From Streptomyces acidiscabies (GTDB lineage: Bacteria; Actinomycetota; Actinomycetes; Streptomycetales; Streptomycetaceae), in the NCBI RefSeq assembly GCF_020010905.1, contig NZ_JAGJBY010000002.1, forward strand, positions 4,340,001 to 4,404,000: a stretch of DNA of 64,000 nucleotides, in the 5' to 3' direction. Shown here piece after piece: positions 34,835-44,635 of the stretch. Made by a program: the position numbers and the translations under genes. Each line of letters opens with the position of its first letter. The first letter of the stretch is position 1. The notes under the pieces are model-generated. The model had not been told where the DNA came from, ran no database searches, and saw only the letters and a list, made by a program, of their open reading frames with translations.

Positions 34835-36076
34835 ATGGGACACGCTGACTCGCTGCTGGCCCTCGGCGGAGCCTTCCTCGCCGCCGCCGTCCTCGCCCGG
34901 CTCGGCAACAGGTTCGGGCTCCCCACCATCCCCCTGTTCACCCTCGCCGGAATCCTGCTCGGCCCCCACACACCGGGGCTCGTACTGGTGCGGGACCCGC
35001 ACGACTTCGAGATGCTCTCCGCGCTCGGCCTCGTGCTGCTGCTCTTCTACCTCGGCCTCGAATTCCACGTCGACGACCTCAAGAACGGCGGCAGGCGCCT
35101 GCTCCTCGCGGGCGGCAGCTACCTCGTCCTGAACGTCGGCGCCGGGCTCGCCTTCGGGTTCGGCCTGGGCTGGGGCGCGCGGGAGGCGCTGGTCCTCGCG
35201 GGAGTGCTCGGCATCTCGTCGTCCGCGATCGTCACGAAGATCCTCATCGACCTCGGCCGCATCGGCCGCCCCGGCACGAAGATCGTCCTCGGGGTCATCG
35301 TCGTCGAGGACATCTTCCTCGCGCTGTACCTGGCCGTCCTGCAACCCGTCATCAGCGGCGCCGAGGGCGGTCTGGAGATCGCCTGGCAGGTCACCAAGGC
35401 GTTCGGGTTCCTGCTGCTGCTCGCCACCGCCGCGCGCTACGGGACACGGCTCGTCGCCCGGCTCATCCACGTCCGTGACGACGAACTCCTCGTCATCAGC
35501 TTCCTCGGCGCCGCCGTCTTCGTCGCGGGCGTCTCCGAGTACCTCGGGGTCGCCGACGCGATCGGCGCGTTCATGGTCGGCCTCCTCTTCGGCGGCACCC
35601 CGTCCGGACCGCGCATCCGCAGGCTCGTGCACCCGCTGCGGGACGCCTTCGCCGCGATCTTCTTCTTCGCGTTCGGACTCGCCATCGACCCCGGGGACTT
35701 CGCGGCCGTCGCCGTACCCGTCGTCATCGCGGTCGTGCTGACGCTCGCGATGAACATCGCCGCCGGGCTCGTCGTGGCACGGCTGTACGGGTACGGGGCG
35801 CGCGAGGCGATGCTCATCGCGACGACGCTGCTGGCACGCGGCGAGTTCGCGCTGATCCTCGCGGCGATGGCTGCCAACGCCGGGCTCGACGGACGGCTCG
35901 CGCCGTTCATCGCCGGGTACGTGCTCGTGCTCGCCGTGCTCGGGCCGCTGGCGGCAGGACGGGTGCACGCGGCGGGCGAACGGGAGAAGAAGGCCGTACC
36001 GATGACTGAGGACCCCGTGGAAGCGGAAGAAACCAAACGAGAGACGAGGGACCCCGTCACCACCCCCGACCGGTAA
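34835..36076 (+). CDS. Monovalent cation/proton antiporter (CPA2, KefB-like)
   Basis: This is a 413-aa membrane antiporter with about twelve transmembrane segments, from LLALGGAFLAAAVLA to VLVLAVLGPLAA. The exchanger signature is in LGISSSAIVTKILIDLG, EDIFLALYLAVL and ADAIGAFMVGLLFGGT. The charged C-terminal tail (from about 380) has no TrkA-N domain, so a separate regulatory subunit may exist, but no TrkA-C gene is next to it. It probably exports K+ or Na+ for pH or osmotic control. GGGAGGTG precedes the ATG. The 178-bp gap upstream shows no gene. Confidence 0.9.
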   Translation: MGHADSLLALGGAFLAAAVLARLGNRFGLPTIPLFTLAGILLGPHTPGLVLVRDPHDFEMLSALGLVLLLFYLGLEFHVDDLKNGGRRLLLAGGSYLVLNVGAGLAFGFGLGWGAREALVLAGVLGISSSAIVTKILIDLGRIGRPGTKIVLGVIVVEDIFLALYLAVLQPVISGAEGGLEIAWQVTKAFGFLLLLATAARYGTRLVARLIHVRDDELLVISFLGAAVFVAGVSEYLGVADAIGAFMVGLLFGGTPSGPRIRRLVHPLRDAFAAIFFFAFGLAIDPGDFAAVAVPVVIAVVLTLAMNIAAGLVVARLYGYGAREAMLIATTLLARGEFALILAAMAANAGLDGRLAPFIAGYVLVLAVLGPLAAGRVHAAGEREKKAVPMTEDPVEAEETKRETRDPVTTPDR

Positions 36077-36100
36077 CGGACCCTCAGGACAGGAGGACCC

Positions 36101-36379
36101 GTGTCCGACGGCCACGACGACCGCCTGGAAGCGCTGGCGTCCGCCACCGAACGGGACGACGCGCGCTTCGCCCGATCCCTCGCCGAGGGCCACCCGGAAC
36201 GGCCCCGCGAATACCGCAGAGGCCGCGCCTGGTGGTCTCTCGCGGCGGCGGGTGCGCTCCTGTTCGTCGGCATCGCACTGCCCCACGGCCTGGCGCTGGC
36301 GACGGGGCTGGTGGTGGCGGGGATGGCGGCGAGCCTGTTCGACCCGCACCGCCGGCACCCGGGGAGCAAGCGGCGCTGA
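36101..36379 (+). CDS. Small membrane protein, DUF3040-like
   Basis: This is a 92-aa protein with a charged N-terminal helix (EALASATERDDARFARSLAEG) and two membrane helices (about 44-62 and 64-80), then a basic tail. This matches the DUF3040 pattern of actinobacteria, whose role is unknown. GTG 36101 follows the antiporter stop by 24 bp with AGGAGG upstream, so it is probably co-transcribed with it. Confidence 0.75.
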   Translation: MSDGHDDRLEALASATERDDARFARSLAEGHPERPREYRRGRAWWSLAAAGALLFVGIALPHGLALATGLVVAGMAASLFDPHRRHPGSKRR

Positions 36380-36445
36380 ACGGACGTACCCGTACGCCCG
36401 TATCAGTACGACGTACGCACCCCGTCCGACCCCGGAGCCACCGCC

Positions 36446-36895
36446 GTGCCGCACATCGTCCGAGGCGTCGCCGTAGGCGCCCTGCTCTTGTTGGTCAGCG
36501 CCTGTGGGGGAGGGGACGGGAAGCCGGCGGCCAAGGCGTCGGAGTCGGCGTCGACTCAGCCCGCCGCTGCCGCGCAGGTCGTCGCGCCCGCGAAGGTCGA
36601 GATCATCGCGGGGATGACCGGGTGCACCGCCAGCATCCGCATCCAGGCCGCCGAGTTGCGGGAGGGGAGCTGCCGGACCGGGCAGGGGGACTACATCATC
36701 ACGACGTTCCCGAAGGAGTCCCTCAAGGACACCTGGCTCGACGCGGCGGCCATCTACGGGGGGACCTACATCGTGGGACCCCAGTGGGCCGTCGGCGGGA
36801 AGGTCGAGGTGCTGAAGAAGCTTCGGCCCGAGATCGGCGGGGAGATCGTGCAGCTCACCGGGAGCGGGCCGAGCCCGGTGCCGACGGCGCCGTAA
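36446..36895 (+). CDS. Putative lipoprotein
   Basis: This is a 149-aa protein with a lipoprotein signal peptide (GVAVGALLLLVSAC, lipidated Cys near 20), an Ala/Ser-rich linker and a mature domain of about 95 residues with two Cys (MTGCTAS and EGSCRT). The family is unknown to me. GGAG lies eight bases before GTG 36446. It is on the strand of the upstream antiporter genes and converges on the galactanase gene. Confidence 0.75.
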   Translation: MPHIVRGVAVGALLLLVSACGGGDGKPAAKASESASTQPAAAAQVVAPAKVEIIAGMTGCTASIRIQAAELREGSCRTGQGDYIITTFPKESLKDTWLDAAAIYGGTYIVGPQWAVGGKVEVLKKLRPEIGGEIVQLTGSGPSPVPTAP

Positions 36896-36913
36896 GAAGC
36901 CTTCACAAAAAAG

Positions 36914-36940
36914 CTGGGGCCCCTCGAAAAGGGGCCCCAG
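36914..36940 (-). terminator. Strong intrinsic terminator
   Basis: A 10-bp perfect stem (CTGGGGCCCC/GGGGCCCCAG) with a short loop lies 6 bp beyond the stop of the GH30 gene. Read on the minus strand it is followed by a run of six T. It ends the galactan operon and may also stop the convergent lipoprotein transcript. Confidence 0.9.
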
Positions 36941-36945
36941 TCGCG

Positions 36946-38982
36946 TCAGTTGACGCGGGCGATCCGCCAGCGCTGGTTCGCGCCGGAGTTGCCGTACCAG
37001 GTGGTGACGGCGGCGCCCTCGTTGGTCGCCTGGCCGCCGACCTCCAGGAGGCGGCCGGTCGCCGCGTTCACCAGGGTCCACGTGCCGTCGCCCGTGGTGG
37101 ACAGGATCCACTCGGTCGCCGCGTCACGCTGGCCCGTGTTCGGCTCGGCCACCGGCACGTCATTGCGCACGGCGATCCGCTTGCCCTCCGCCGGGTTGGC
37201 GAAGACGTACCGCAGCCGGTTGCCCGTCGTGCCGTACACCTGCTCCAGACGCCACTGCTGGGCGACCCCACCGCTCGCCGAGTTGATGGTCAGGCTCGTG
37301 CCGTTCGCGCCGAGGGTGACAGCCTTGTTCGACTGCACACCGGTCAGCGTGTACGCCTTGCCCTTGCTGAAGAGGCTCGCGTCCTGGGCGACACCGGAGA
37401 CGCCCTTGACGGCGAACGAGGTCACCGACTGCGCGGGGACCGTGAACGACGCCTTGCCGTCGACGACCTTGACCGCGGCCTGCTTCACGAGCTTGCCGTC
37501 GACGTCCGTGACGGTCGGGGTGACCGTCGCCTTCCGGTCGATCTTCCCGAAGCGGGAGAGGTCGAGGACGACCGTGCGCGGCGCGGTGGTCGAGTTGACG
37601 TGGACCAGGGACGCGCCCTTGCCGTCCTTCGTGACCGCGGCGGCGCTGGACGTGTCGTCCACCTTGATCAGGCTGTCGCCGGGCTTGATGAAGTGCGTGA
37701 AGTTACGGGCCGTGTCGAACTTGGTGTTCGTGAAGATCGGGCACGACTTCAGCGTGTCCTTGGAGGTGCAGCTGAACGGGAGCTGGATGGAACCCCAGTT
37801 GCCGCCCTTGGCGGACTCGCCGCCCGGCTTCATGTTGTCGTAGTCCTCGACCGGCTGCCAGAACACCCAGGCCTTGGGCTCCAGTTCGCGCAGGTCGTTC
37901 ACCATCTGCTGGGCGAGGCCGAGACCCGGACGCATGTCCGTGAAGCTCTGCCCGTCGCCCCAGTCGCCCTCGACCTCGCTCATCCACAGCGGCTTGTCGG
38001 CCGCCTTGGCGAGGTCGCGCACGGTGGTGCGCTGGCCGGTGCCGTAGGTGTGGACGTTCATCTGGCCGACGAGGTCCTTGGACGCCTGCGAGTAGGAGTT
38101 CCAGTTCGTCGCGAACAGACCGGGGTTGGTCTCGTCCATCGCCGATATCTCGGCGCCGACCTTGGCCTTCTTCAGCGCGGGGGCGAGCGCCGCGAGGACC
38201 TTCTCCTGCATGGCGGGCCCGATGTGCGCGCCCTCCTGACGCCCGGCGACCGGCTGGCCGTTCGCGTCCAGGCGGGTGCCCCAGTAGCCGGTGTTGGGCT
38301 CGTTGAACGGGTCGACGGTGTCGACCTTGATCCCGGAGGACTTCTCCAGACGCTTCGTCGCCCCCGCGAGGTAGGCGGCGAAGTCGTCGACCGAACTCTC
38401 CTTCAGCTGCTCGTCGTTGGCGTTGAACCCGCCGGAGACGTAGCCGCTGACGGTCATGAACCACGGCGGGGAGTTGGAGAACGTCTCCCAGTGCGTGATG
38501 TCCTTCTTGATGCGGTCGACCCACCAGCGCTGGGTCGCGTCCGCCTTCGGGTTCCAGTCGGCCGGGTCGTCCGCGTTCCACCAGTCCGTGTCGGTGCGGG
38601 TGGTGCCCGCCGGGGCCTTCCACCAGCCCTCGACGGCGCCGCCGGCCCGCAAGTAGTCCGGCACATCAGGGGCGTTGCCGCCGCCGATGTTGTACCGCGC
38701 GATGTTCAGCGCGAGCCCGTCGTCCCCGAACAGGAGCTTCGCGAGCTTCTCGCGGACCTCCTTCGGGTAGTCGCCGGTCGCGTTGGCGAACCAGACCAGG
38801 CTGGTGCCCCAGCCCTCGAACTTGTCCTGCTTGTACGACGGATCCGGCTGGACGGTCACCGACGGGGTGGTGGTATCGGCCTGCGCGAGCGGCGCGGGGA
38901 CGGTCAGCAGAGCCGCCCCGGTCGCCAGCGCGGTCATCGAGGCCGCCCCGAGGAAGCGTCTGTTGCGGGTGAGTCGTGCCAT
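36946..38982 (-). CDS. Secreted GH30-family endo-beta-1,6-galactanase-like enzyme with ricin-type lectin domain
   Basis: This is a 678-aa extracellular enzyme. A Tat- or Sec-type signal peptide (LTRNRRFLGAASM, cut near LAQA) leads into a GH30 catalytic barrel with acid/base Glu near 226 (DPFNEPNTGYWG) and nucleophile Glu near 336 (WMSEVEGDWG), a beta-sandwich (about 430-530), and a C-terminal ricin/CBM13-like trefoil (QQWRLEQVYG, NQRWRIARV). An S. avermitilis endo-beta-1,6-galactanase with the same architecture is known. It should cut the beta-1,6-galactan side chains of arabinogalactan. GGGAG lies before ATG 38982. It is the last gene of the LacI-controlled locus. Confidence 0.88.
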   Translation of the reverse strand: MARLTRNRRFLGAASMTALATGAALLTVPAPLAQADTTTPSVTVQPDPSYKQDKFEGWGTSLVWFANATGDYPKEVREKLAKLLFGDDGLALNIARYNIGGGNAPDVPDYLRAGGAVEGWWKAPAGTTRTDTDWWNADDPADWNPKADATQRWWVDRIKKDITHWETFSNSPPWFMTVSGYVSGGFNANDEQLKESSVDDFAAYLAGATKRLEKSSGIKVDTVDPFNEPNTGYWGTRLDANGQPVAGRQEGAHIGPAMQEKVLAALAPALKKAKVGAEISAMDETNPGLFATNWNSYSQASKDLVGQMNVHTYGTGQRTTVRDLAKAADKPLWMSEVEGDWGDGQSFTDMRPGLGLAQQMVNDLRELEPKAWVFWQPVEDYDNMKPGGESAKGGNWGSIQLPFSCTSKDTLKSCPIFTNTKFDTARNFTHFIKPGDSLIKVDDTSSAAAVTKDGKGASLVHVNSTTAPRTVVLDLSRFGKIDRKATVTPTVTDVDGKLVKQAAVKVVDGKASFTVPAQSVTSFAVKGVSGVAQDASLFSKGKAYTLTGVQSNKAVTLGANGTSLTINSASGGVAQQWRLEQVYGTTGNRLRYVFANPAEGKRIAVRNDVPVAEPNTGQRDAATEWILSTTGDGTWTLVNAATGRLLEVGGQATNEGAAVTTWYGNSGANQRWRIARVN

Positions 38983-39104
38983 CGTGTTGCTCCCAGCTCT
39001 CATAGGTGGAAACGCTGCGGTGGCCCCTCCCGCCGTGTGGGCAGGAGGGGGTGGCCCCGGGCGGACGGACACACGTCGCCCGGGGAGTCGGGAAGGTGGG
39101 GGGA

Positions 39105-41132
39105 TCAGACCAACGGGCGGCGTACGACGGTCACTTCACGCGGTCCGAGGACCAACGACCCGTACAGCACGTCACCGGCGAAGCCGCTCAGGTCGACCTC
39201 GTCGTCCGTGCGGTTGACGAGGAACAGGAACCGCTCCTCGGCGCCCTTGCGCACGGTCAGCTCCACGCGCCCGCGCGCCCCGGCGGGCAGCTCGCTCTCC
39301 ACGCCGGCCGGCCCCAGGAGCTTCGGCAGCAGCGCGGTGAGCCCCTCGACGCCCAGGCGCGTCGACACGTACGACGCCGAACCCCCGCCCGTCGTACGGC
39401 GCGTGACGGCCGGACGCCCGGACTGGTTGCCGGACTCGTAGCGGGCGAGGACCTCGGTCGCCTCGTCGGCCAGGGTGATGCGGTCGGTCCACAGGGTGCC
39501 CGTGGTGCCGTCGTCCAGCGCGACCGACTCGCCCTGAAGGAGCGGGCCGAACTCCTCGACACGGATGCCGAGCAGGTCGCGCAGGGCGCCGGGGTAGCCG
39601 CCGAGCCAGATGTGGTCGTTCTCGTCGACGACCGCCGAGAAGTACGTGGCGATCAGGTGGCCGCCCTGCTCGGCGTACCGGGTCAGGTCCTTGGCCAGCT
39701 CGGCCGGCATGACGTGCAGGACCGGCGTGATCAGCACGTCGTAGCGGGAGAAGTCGGAGCGCTTGGTGATCAGGTCGGCGCGCACGCCCAGCGCGAGGAG
39801 CGCCGAGTACCAGTCCAGGCCCTCCTGGCGGTACTTGAGGAGCTCGGTGGGGTGTGAGTCCTGCTCGCTCGCCCACCAGGAGTCCCAGTCGAAGACGATG
39901 CCGACGCGCGCCGTCTCACGGTCCGAACCGGCCACCGGGGCAAGGGTCTTGAGGGTCGCGCCGAGGGCGGCGACCGCGCGGAAGACCTCGCTGTCCTCAC
40001 CGGCGTGCGGGACCATCGCCGAGTGGTACTTCTCGGCGCCCGCCGCCGACTGCCGCCACTGGAAGTAGCAGACGGCGTCCGCGCCGTGCGCCACGTGCAG
40101 CAGCGCGTCGCGCGCCATCTCGCCGGGGCGCTTCGCGACGTTCACCGGCTGCCAGTTCACGGCGCTGGTGGAGTGTTCCATCAGGAACCACGGCTTGCCG
40201 CCCGCGATGCCGCTGGTCAGGTTCGCGGAGAACGCCAGCTCGTCGCGCGACTGCGGGCCGGGCAGGACGTAGTGGTCGTTGGAGACGAAGTCGACCTCCG
40301 CCGCCCAGTCCGCGTAGTCCATGCCCTTCGTCTCGCCCATCACCATGAAGTTGGTGGTGACCGGGACGTCCGGGGTGATCTCCTTCAGGATGTCGCGCTC
40401 GGCGCGCAGGTAGTCCTTCAGGACGTCGGAGGAGAACCGCTTGAAGTCGAGCTGCTGCGTCGGGTTCGGGTGCGAGGCCGCGAGCCGGGGCGGCAGGATC
40501 TGCTCCCAGTCGGTGTAGCGCTGCGACCAGAACGCCGTGCCCCAGGCGTGGTTGAGGGCTTCGAGGGTGCCGTAGCGGTCGGTCAGCCAGGTCCGGAAGG
40601 CGCGCGCGGCGTCGTCCGAGAAGTCGTAGATGTTGTGGCAGCCCAGCTCGTTGGAGACGTGCCAGGCGATCAGCGCGGGGTGGTCCCGGTAGCGGTCCGC
40701 CATCGTGCGCACCAGGCGCAGGGCGTGCTCGCGGAAGACCGGGGAGGTGGGCCGCCAGTGCTGGCGGGCGCCCGGCCACAGGGTCTCGCCGGTCTGCGTG
40801 ACCGGGAGGATCTCCGGGTGGGCCGTCGTCAGCCACGGCGGCGGCGAGGCCGTCGCGGTGGCGAGGTCGACGCCTATGCCGCCCGCGTGCAGCAGGTCCA
40901 TGACCTCGTCGAGCCAGCCGAAGTCCCAGGTGTCGGGGCCGGGCTGGAGGCGCGCCCAGGAGAAGATCGCCAGCGAGACGACGTTGACGCCCGCCGCCCG
41001 CATCAGGCGGATGTCCTCCTCCCACACCTCCCGAGGCCACTGCTCGGGGTTGTAGTCGGCGCCGTAGGAGAAGCGCGGGGCGAGGTCACCGTCCGTCCCG
41101 CGCGCTGCGCGGGCGTGGAGGGTGGAGATCAT
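39105..41132 (-). CDS. GH42 beta-galactosidase
   Basis: This is a 675-aa beta-galactosidase of GH42: catalytic barrel with general acid Glu near 160 (VSNELGCHN) and nucleophile Glu near 317 (FLMEHSTSAVNW), trimerisation domain (about 400-610, GIVFDWDSWWASE) and a short beta domain. No signal peptide, so it is cytoplasmic and hydrolyses imported galacto-oligosaccharides. GGAAGGA precedes ATG 41132. It lies between the ABC importer and the secreted galactanase on the same strand. Confidence 0.93.
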   Translation of the reverse strand: MISTLHARAARGTDGDLAPRFSYGADYNPEQWPREVWEEDIRLMRAAGVNVVSLAIFSWARLQPGPDTWDFGWLDEVMDLLHAGGIGVDLATATASPPPWLTTAHPEILPVTQTGETLWPGARQHWRPTSPVFREHALRLVRTMADRYRDHPALIAWHVSNELGCHNIYDFSDDAARAFRTWLTDRYGTLEALNHAWGTAFWSQRYTDWEQILPPRLAASHPNPTQQLDFKRFSSDVLKDYLRAERDILKEITPDVPVTTNFMVMGETKGMDYADWAAEVDFVSNDHYVLPGPQSRDELAFSANLTSGIAGGKPWFLMEHSTSAVNWQPVNVAKRPGEMARDALLHVAHGADAVCYFQWRQSAAGAEKYHSAMVPHAGEDSEVFRAVAALGATLKTLAPVAGSDRETARVGIVFDWDSWWASEQDSHPTELLKYRQEGLDWYSALLALGVRADLITKRSDFSRYDVLITPVLHVMPAELAKDLTRYAEQGGHLIATYFSAVVDENDHIWLGGYPGALRDLLGIRVEEFGPLLQGESVALDDGTTGTLWTDRITLADEATEVLARYESGNQSGRPAVTRRTTGGGSASYVSTRLGVEGLTALLPKLLGPAGVESELPAGARGRVELTVRKGAEERFLFLVNRTDDEVDLSGFAGDVLYGSLVLGPREVTVVRRPLV

Positions 41133-41217
41133 GGCGGTCCTTCCCGAGGGGGTGCACGGGGGCGGCGCGGCACAGGGCCGCGCCGCCCGGTCGTTCTGAA
41201 CTGCTGGCGGAGAAGAC

Positions 41218-42558
41218 CTACTTCTCCATCGTGAAGCCCTGCTCGTTGCCGTACTTCACGGAGGCGTCCTGCCAGGCCTTCAGACCCTGGGCGAGGGTGG
41301 TGGAGGAGACGTACGCCTTGCCGACGGTGTCGTTGAAGATCGAGTTCGCGTACGGCTGGAAGGGAAGGTACTTCCAGTCGCTCGCGACCATCGCCGCGGA
41401 CTCGGCGAAGATCTTGTTGGCCTCCTGGCCGCCGAAGTAGTCGAACTTCTTGGCCTGGAACGCCGGGGACTCAAGCTCCGCCTTGGTGGCGGGGAAGGCG
41501 CCCTCGGAGACGCGGGTGGCGACACCGGCGCCGGAGTTCGCGTACTCGGTGAACGCGTACGCCAGCTCCTTGTTCTTGGCCAGCGCCGGGACGGTCAGCG
41601 AGCTGCCGCCGTTCTCCGCGCTCGCCTTCTCGCCCTTGGCCCACTGCGGCATGGCCGCGGCACGCCACTTGCCGGCGCCTGCGGCGACACCGGTGACGAA
41701 GTTCGCGGGCATCCAGGCGCCGGTCGCGAGGGTCGCGATGGTGCCGTCGCCGAGGCCCTTGTACCAGTCGTCGGTCCAGCCGGTGACCGGGGCGAGGAGC
41801 TTCTCGTTGACCAGCGTCTGCCAGACCGTCTCGAACTTCTTCGCGCCCGCGTCGTCGAAGTTGATGCCGACCTTGGTGCCGTCGACCTTGTACGGGCGCG
41901 AGCCGGCCTGCCACAGCATGGAGGTCGTGAAGCCCGCGTCACCGGTGTCGTTGGCGATGTACGCCTTCGGGTCGGCCTTGTGGAGCTTGCGGGCCGCGTC
42001 CAGGTACTCGTCCCACGTGGTGGGGACGGCGATCTTGTACTTGTCGAAGAGCTGCTTGTTGTAGAACATCGCCATCGGGCCGGAGTCCATCGGCAGACCC
42101 CAGACCTTGGAGCCGTCGCTGACGGCGTTCCACGGGCCCGGCGTGTACTTCGAGGCGAGCTTGTCGGCACCGAACTTCGACAGGTCGGTGAGGCCCTTGG
42201 TGAGCGAGTACTGGCCGACGGCGAAGTACTCGACCTGGGCGACGTCCGGGACGCCCTTGCCGGCCGAGATCGCGTTCGACAGCGCCGTGTAGTGCTTGTC
42301 GCCCGAGCGCTCGCCGACCAGGTTGACCTTGACCTTCGGGTACTTCTTCTGGAAGTCGGCGGCCACGGTCTTCAGCGTGGGCTCCCAGGCCCAGACCGTG
42401 ATGTCGCCGCCCTTGTCCAGCGCGGCCTGGAGGTCCCCGGCCGAGACGGCCTTCTGCGAGGAGTCGCCGTCGTCCGAGCTGCCGCAGGCAGTGGCGCCGA
42501 TGGCGAGGGCGGAGACGAGGGCGACGCCGCGGAGGACACGGCTCGTTGTTCTGCGCAT
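41218..42558 (-). CDS. ABC transporter sugar-binding lipoprotein
   Basis: This is a 446-aa extracellular solute-binding protein, family 1. The lipoprotein signal is VALVSALAIGATAC with the lipidated Cys near 25, followed by a Gly/Ser-Asp linker. The mature domain has the maltose-binding-protein-like fold (ITVWAWEPTLKTVAADFQKK; TTWDEYLDAARKL). It should bind galacto-oligosaccharides for the two permeases encoded upstream. GTGGAAG precedes ATG 42558. Confidence 0.92.
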   Translation of the reverse strand: MRRTTSRVLRGVALVSALAIGATACGSSDDGDSSQKAVSAGDLQAALDKGGDITVWAWEPTLKTVAADFQKKYPKVKVNLVGERSGDKHYTALSNAISAGKGVPDVAQVEYFAVGQYSLTKGLTDLSKFGADKLASKYTPGPWNAVSDGSKVWGLPMDSGPMAMFYNKQLFDKYKIAVPTTWDEYLDAARKLHKADPKAYIANDTGDAGFTTSMLWQAGSRPYKVDGTKVGINFDDAGAKKFETVWQTLVNEKLLAPVTGWTDDWYKGLGDGTIATLATGAWMPANFVTGVAAGAGKWRAAAMPQWAKGEKASAENGGSSLTVPALAKNKELAYAFTEYANSGAGVATRVSEGAFPATKAELESPAFQAKKFDYFGGQEANKIFAESAAMVASDWKYLPFQPYANSIFNDTVGKAYVSSTTLAQGLKAWQDASVKYGNEQGFTMEK

Positions 42559-42644
42559 GGTGCTTCCACTTCTTCGTGGGTGGATCGGGTGAGGGTGGGG
42601 GTACTGCGTTTTGTGCGCAATTGTGGGGCTTGGGGGCGCCGGAG

Positions 42645-43571
42645 TCACTCCTTGACGCTTCCGGCCGACAGACCGGACTGCCAGTACTTCTGGAGCAGGA
42701 GGAACACGGCGATCAGCGGCAGGATCGTGAGCAGCGAGCCCGTGATCACCAGGTTGAAGATCACGTCACCGCCGATCGTCTGCGCCTGCGCGCTCCACGA
42801 ACTGAGACCCAGCGTGAGCGGGTACCAGTCCGGGTCCTTCAGCATGATCAGGGGCAGGAAGTAGTTGTTCCAGGTGGCGACCGTCGTGAACAGCAGGACG
42901 GTGACGATGCCCGGCGCCAGCAGCGGGAGCGCGACCTGGAAGAAGGTCCGCACCTCCCCGGCGCCGTCCATCCGGGCCGCTTCCAGCAGCTCCGTCGGGA
43001 TGGCCTCGGCCGCGAAGACCCACATCAGGTAGAGGCCGAACGGGGACACCAGCGACGGGATGATGACCGCCCACGGGGTGTCGGTCAGGCCCATCTTGCT
43101 GAACATGAGGAACGTCGGCACCGCCAGCGCCGTACCCGGCACCGCGACCGCGCCGATGACGACGGCGAAGATGGCCTTCTTGCCGACGAAGTCGAACTTC
43201 GCCAGCGCGTACCCGCCGAGCACCGCGAGCAGCGTCGCGCCGCCCGCGCCGAGGACGACGTACAACAGGGTGTTCAGCAGCCAGCGGCCGAAGATGCCGT
43301 CGTGGTAGGTGAACGTGTCGTGGATGTTCGACCACAGGGCGAAGTGCTTCGCGAACCACAGGCCGTTCGAGTCGGCCAGGCCCTCCTGGGTCTTGGTGGC
43401 ACTGATGATCAGCCACACCAGGGGGGCGATCGTGTAGACCGCCATCAGGGTCATCAGGCCGGTCAGCAGCTTGCTGCGGCGCGGCTTGTTCGCGCTGTAC
43501 GCCTTGCCCTTGCGCGGGGTGCGCAGCTTCGGCGAGCTCTTGGCGGGAGCGGTGGTGACAGAGGTGGTCAT
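42645..43571 (-). CDS. ABC sugar permease, MalG type
   Basis: This is a 308-aa inner-membrane permease with a cytoplasmic N-terminus, six transmembrane segments and the EAA loop (EAIPTELLEAARMDGAGEVRT near 205) that contacts the ATPase. It is the second permease of the importer, 6 bp after the MalF-type gene. No ATPase gene is present, which in Streptomyces is normally supplied by the shared MsiK. Confidence 0.93.
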   Translation of the reverse strand: MTTSVTTAPAKSSPKLRTPRKGKAYSANKPRRSKLLTGLMTLMAVYTIAPLVWLIISATKTQEGLADSNGLWFAKHFALWSNIHDTFTYHDGIFGRWLLNTLLYVVLGAGGATLLAVLGGYALAKFDFVGKKAIFAVVIGAVAVPGTALAVPTFLMFSKMGLTDTPWAVIIPSLVSPFGLYLMWVFAAEAIPTELLEAARMDGAGEVRTFFQVALPLLAPGIVTVLLFTTVATWNNYFLPLIMLKDPDWYPLTLGLSSWSAQAQTIGGDVIFNLVITGSLLTILPLIAVFLLLQKYWQSGLSAGSVKE

Positions 43572-43577
43572 CGTTCG

Positions 43578-44504
43578 TCACGCTCCCTTGCGCATGCCGC
43601 GGAGCTGCACGACGTAGGCGACGATCATCGTGATCACGCCCATGATGATCGCGACGGTCGCGGAGTAGTTGTGCTGCTGGCCGTTGAAGGACAGCGAGTA
43701 CGTGTAGAAGTTCGGCGTGTAGTCGGTGGTGATCGCGTTCTTCGCGAGCGGCTGGAGGATGCTCGGCTCGTTGAAGAGCTGGAAGCTGCCGATGACCGAG
43801 AAGATCGTCGCGATCACGAGCGAACCCCGGATCGCCGGGATCTTGATCGAGCGGATGATCCGCCACTGTCCGGCGCCGTCGATCTCCGCCGCCTCGTACA
43901 GCGAGGTCGGTACGACCCGCAGCGCCGAGTAGAAGATCAGCATGTTGTAGCCGACGAACTCCCAGGTCACGATGTTGCCGATGGAGGCGAGCACCCAGCT
44001 GGGGTCGAGCAGGTTCGGCAGCGTGACACCGAACGCGTCGTTGATGTCACGGACCAGGCCGTACTTCGTGCCGTACATGAAGCCCCACATCAGGGTGGCG
44101 ACCACCGCGGGGACCGCGTACGGCAGGAAGATCGTGATCCGGAAGAAGCTCTTGCCGTACAGCCGGCCGCTGTCCAGCGCGAGGGCGACCAGCAGGGCGA
44201 TGCCGAGCATGATCGGCACCTGGATCAGCAGGAAGATCCCGACCCGGGCCAGGGAGTCCCAGAACTGGGAGTCCTGGAGCGCCTGGGTGTAGTTGTCGAG
44301 GCCGACGAAGTGGTTCCCGCCGATGAGCTGGTCACGGAAGAGGCTCAGATAGATCGAGTACGCGATCGGCGCCAGGAAGACGAGGGCGAACACGGCCACG
44401 AAGGGGCCGATGAACCCCCAGCCGGTCCAGGAACGGCGGTCCTTCTTCGCCGGAGGCGGTGCCGGCCGCGGCTCGGCGGCGGCCGGCGGTTGCAGCGTCT
44501 TCAT
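43578..44504 (-). CDS. ABC sugar permease, MalF type
   Basis: This is a 308-aa permease with six or seven transmembrane segments (first: WGFIGPFVAVFALVFLAPI) and the EAA loop TSLYEAAEIDGAGQWRI. It is the first gene of the operon running down to 36946. ATG 44504 has GAGGA six bases upstream. One LacI palindrome is centred 78 bp before the start, so this gene should be repressed without inducer. Confidence 0.93.
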   Translation of the reverse strand: MKTLQPPAAAEPRPAPPPAKKDRRSWTGWGFIGPFVAVFALVFLAPIAYSIYLSLFRDQLIGGNHFVGLDNYTQALQDSQFWDSLARVGIFLLIQVPIMLGIALLVALALDSGRLYGKSFFRITIFLPYAVPAVVATLMWGFMYGTKYGLVRDINDAFGVTLPNLLDPSWVLASIGNIVTWEFVGYNMLIFYSALRVVPTSLYEAAEIDGAGQWRIIRSIKIPAIRGSLVIATIFSVIGSFQLFNEPSILQPLAKNAITTDYTPNFYTYSLSFNGQQHNYSATVAIIMGVITMIVAYVVQLRGMRKGA

Positions 44505-44572
44505 GATCGATCCTCGCTCGTCCACTCATGGAACCCGCGACGCCTCGTGGGTTTCCAGTGCGGCGCCGCCTC

Positions 44573-44590
44573 GATGTTTACGTAAACATC
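44573..44590. promoter_or_regulatory. LacI operator 1
   Basis: GATGTTTACGTAAACATC is a perfect 18-bp palindrome between the permease and LacI genes. Its core TTTACGTAAA is of the type bound by LacI/GalR-family dimers. Confidence 0.88.
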
Positions 44591-44619
44591 AGCCAGCAAA
44601 AAAAGAGACCCGAGCTGTT

Positions 44620-44635
44620 ATGTTTACGTAAACAT
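44620..44635. promoter_or_regulatory. LacI operator 2
   Basis: ATGTTTACGTAAACAT is a perfect 16-bp palindrome identical in its core to operator 1, centred 46 bp away. Two dimers of the adjacent regulator could bind both sites, covering the divergent promoters. Confidence 0.88.
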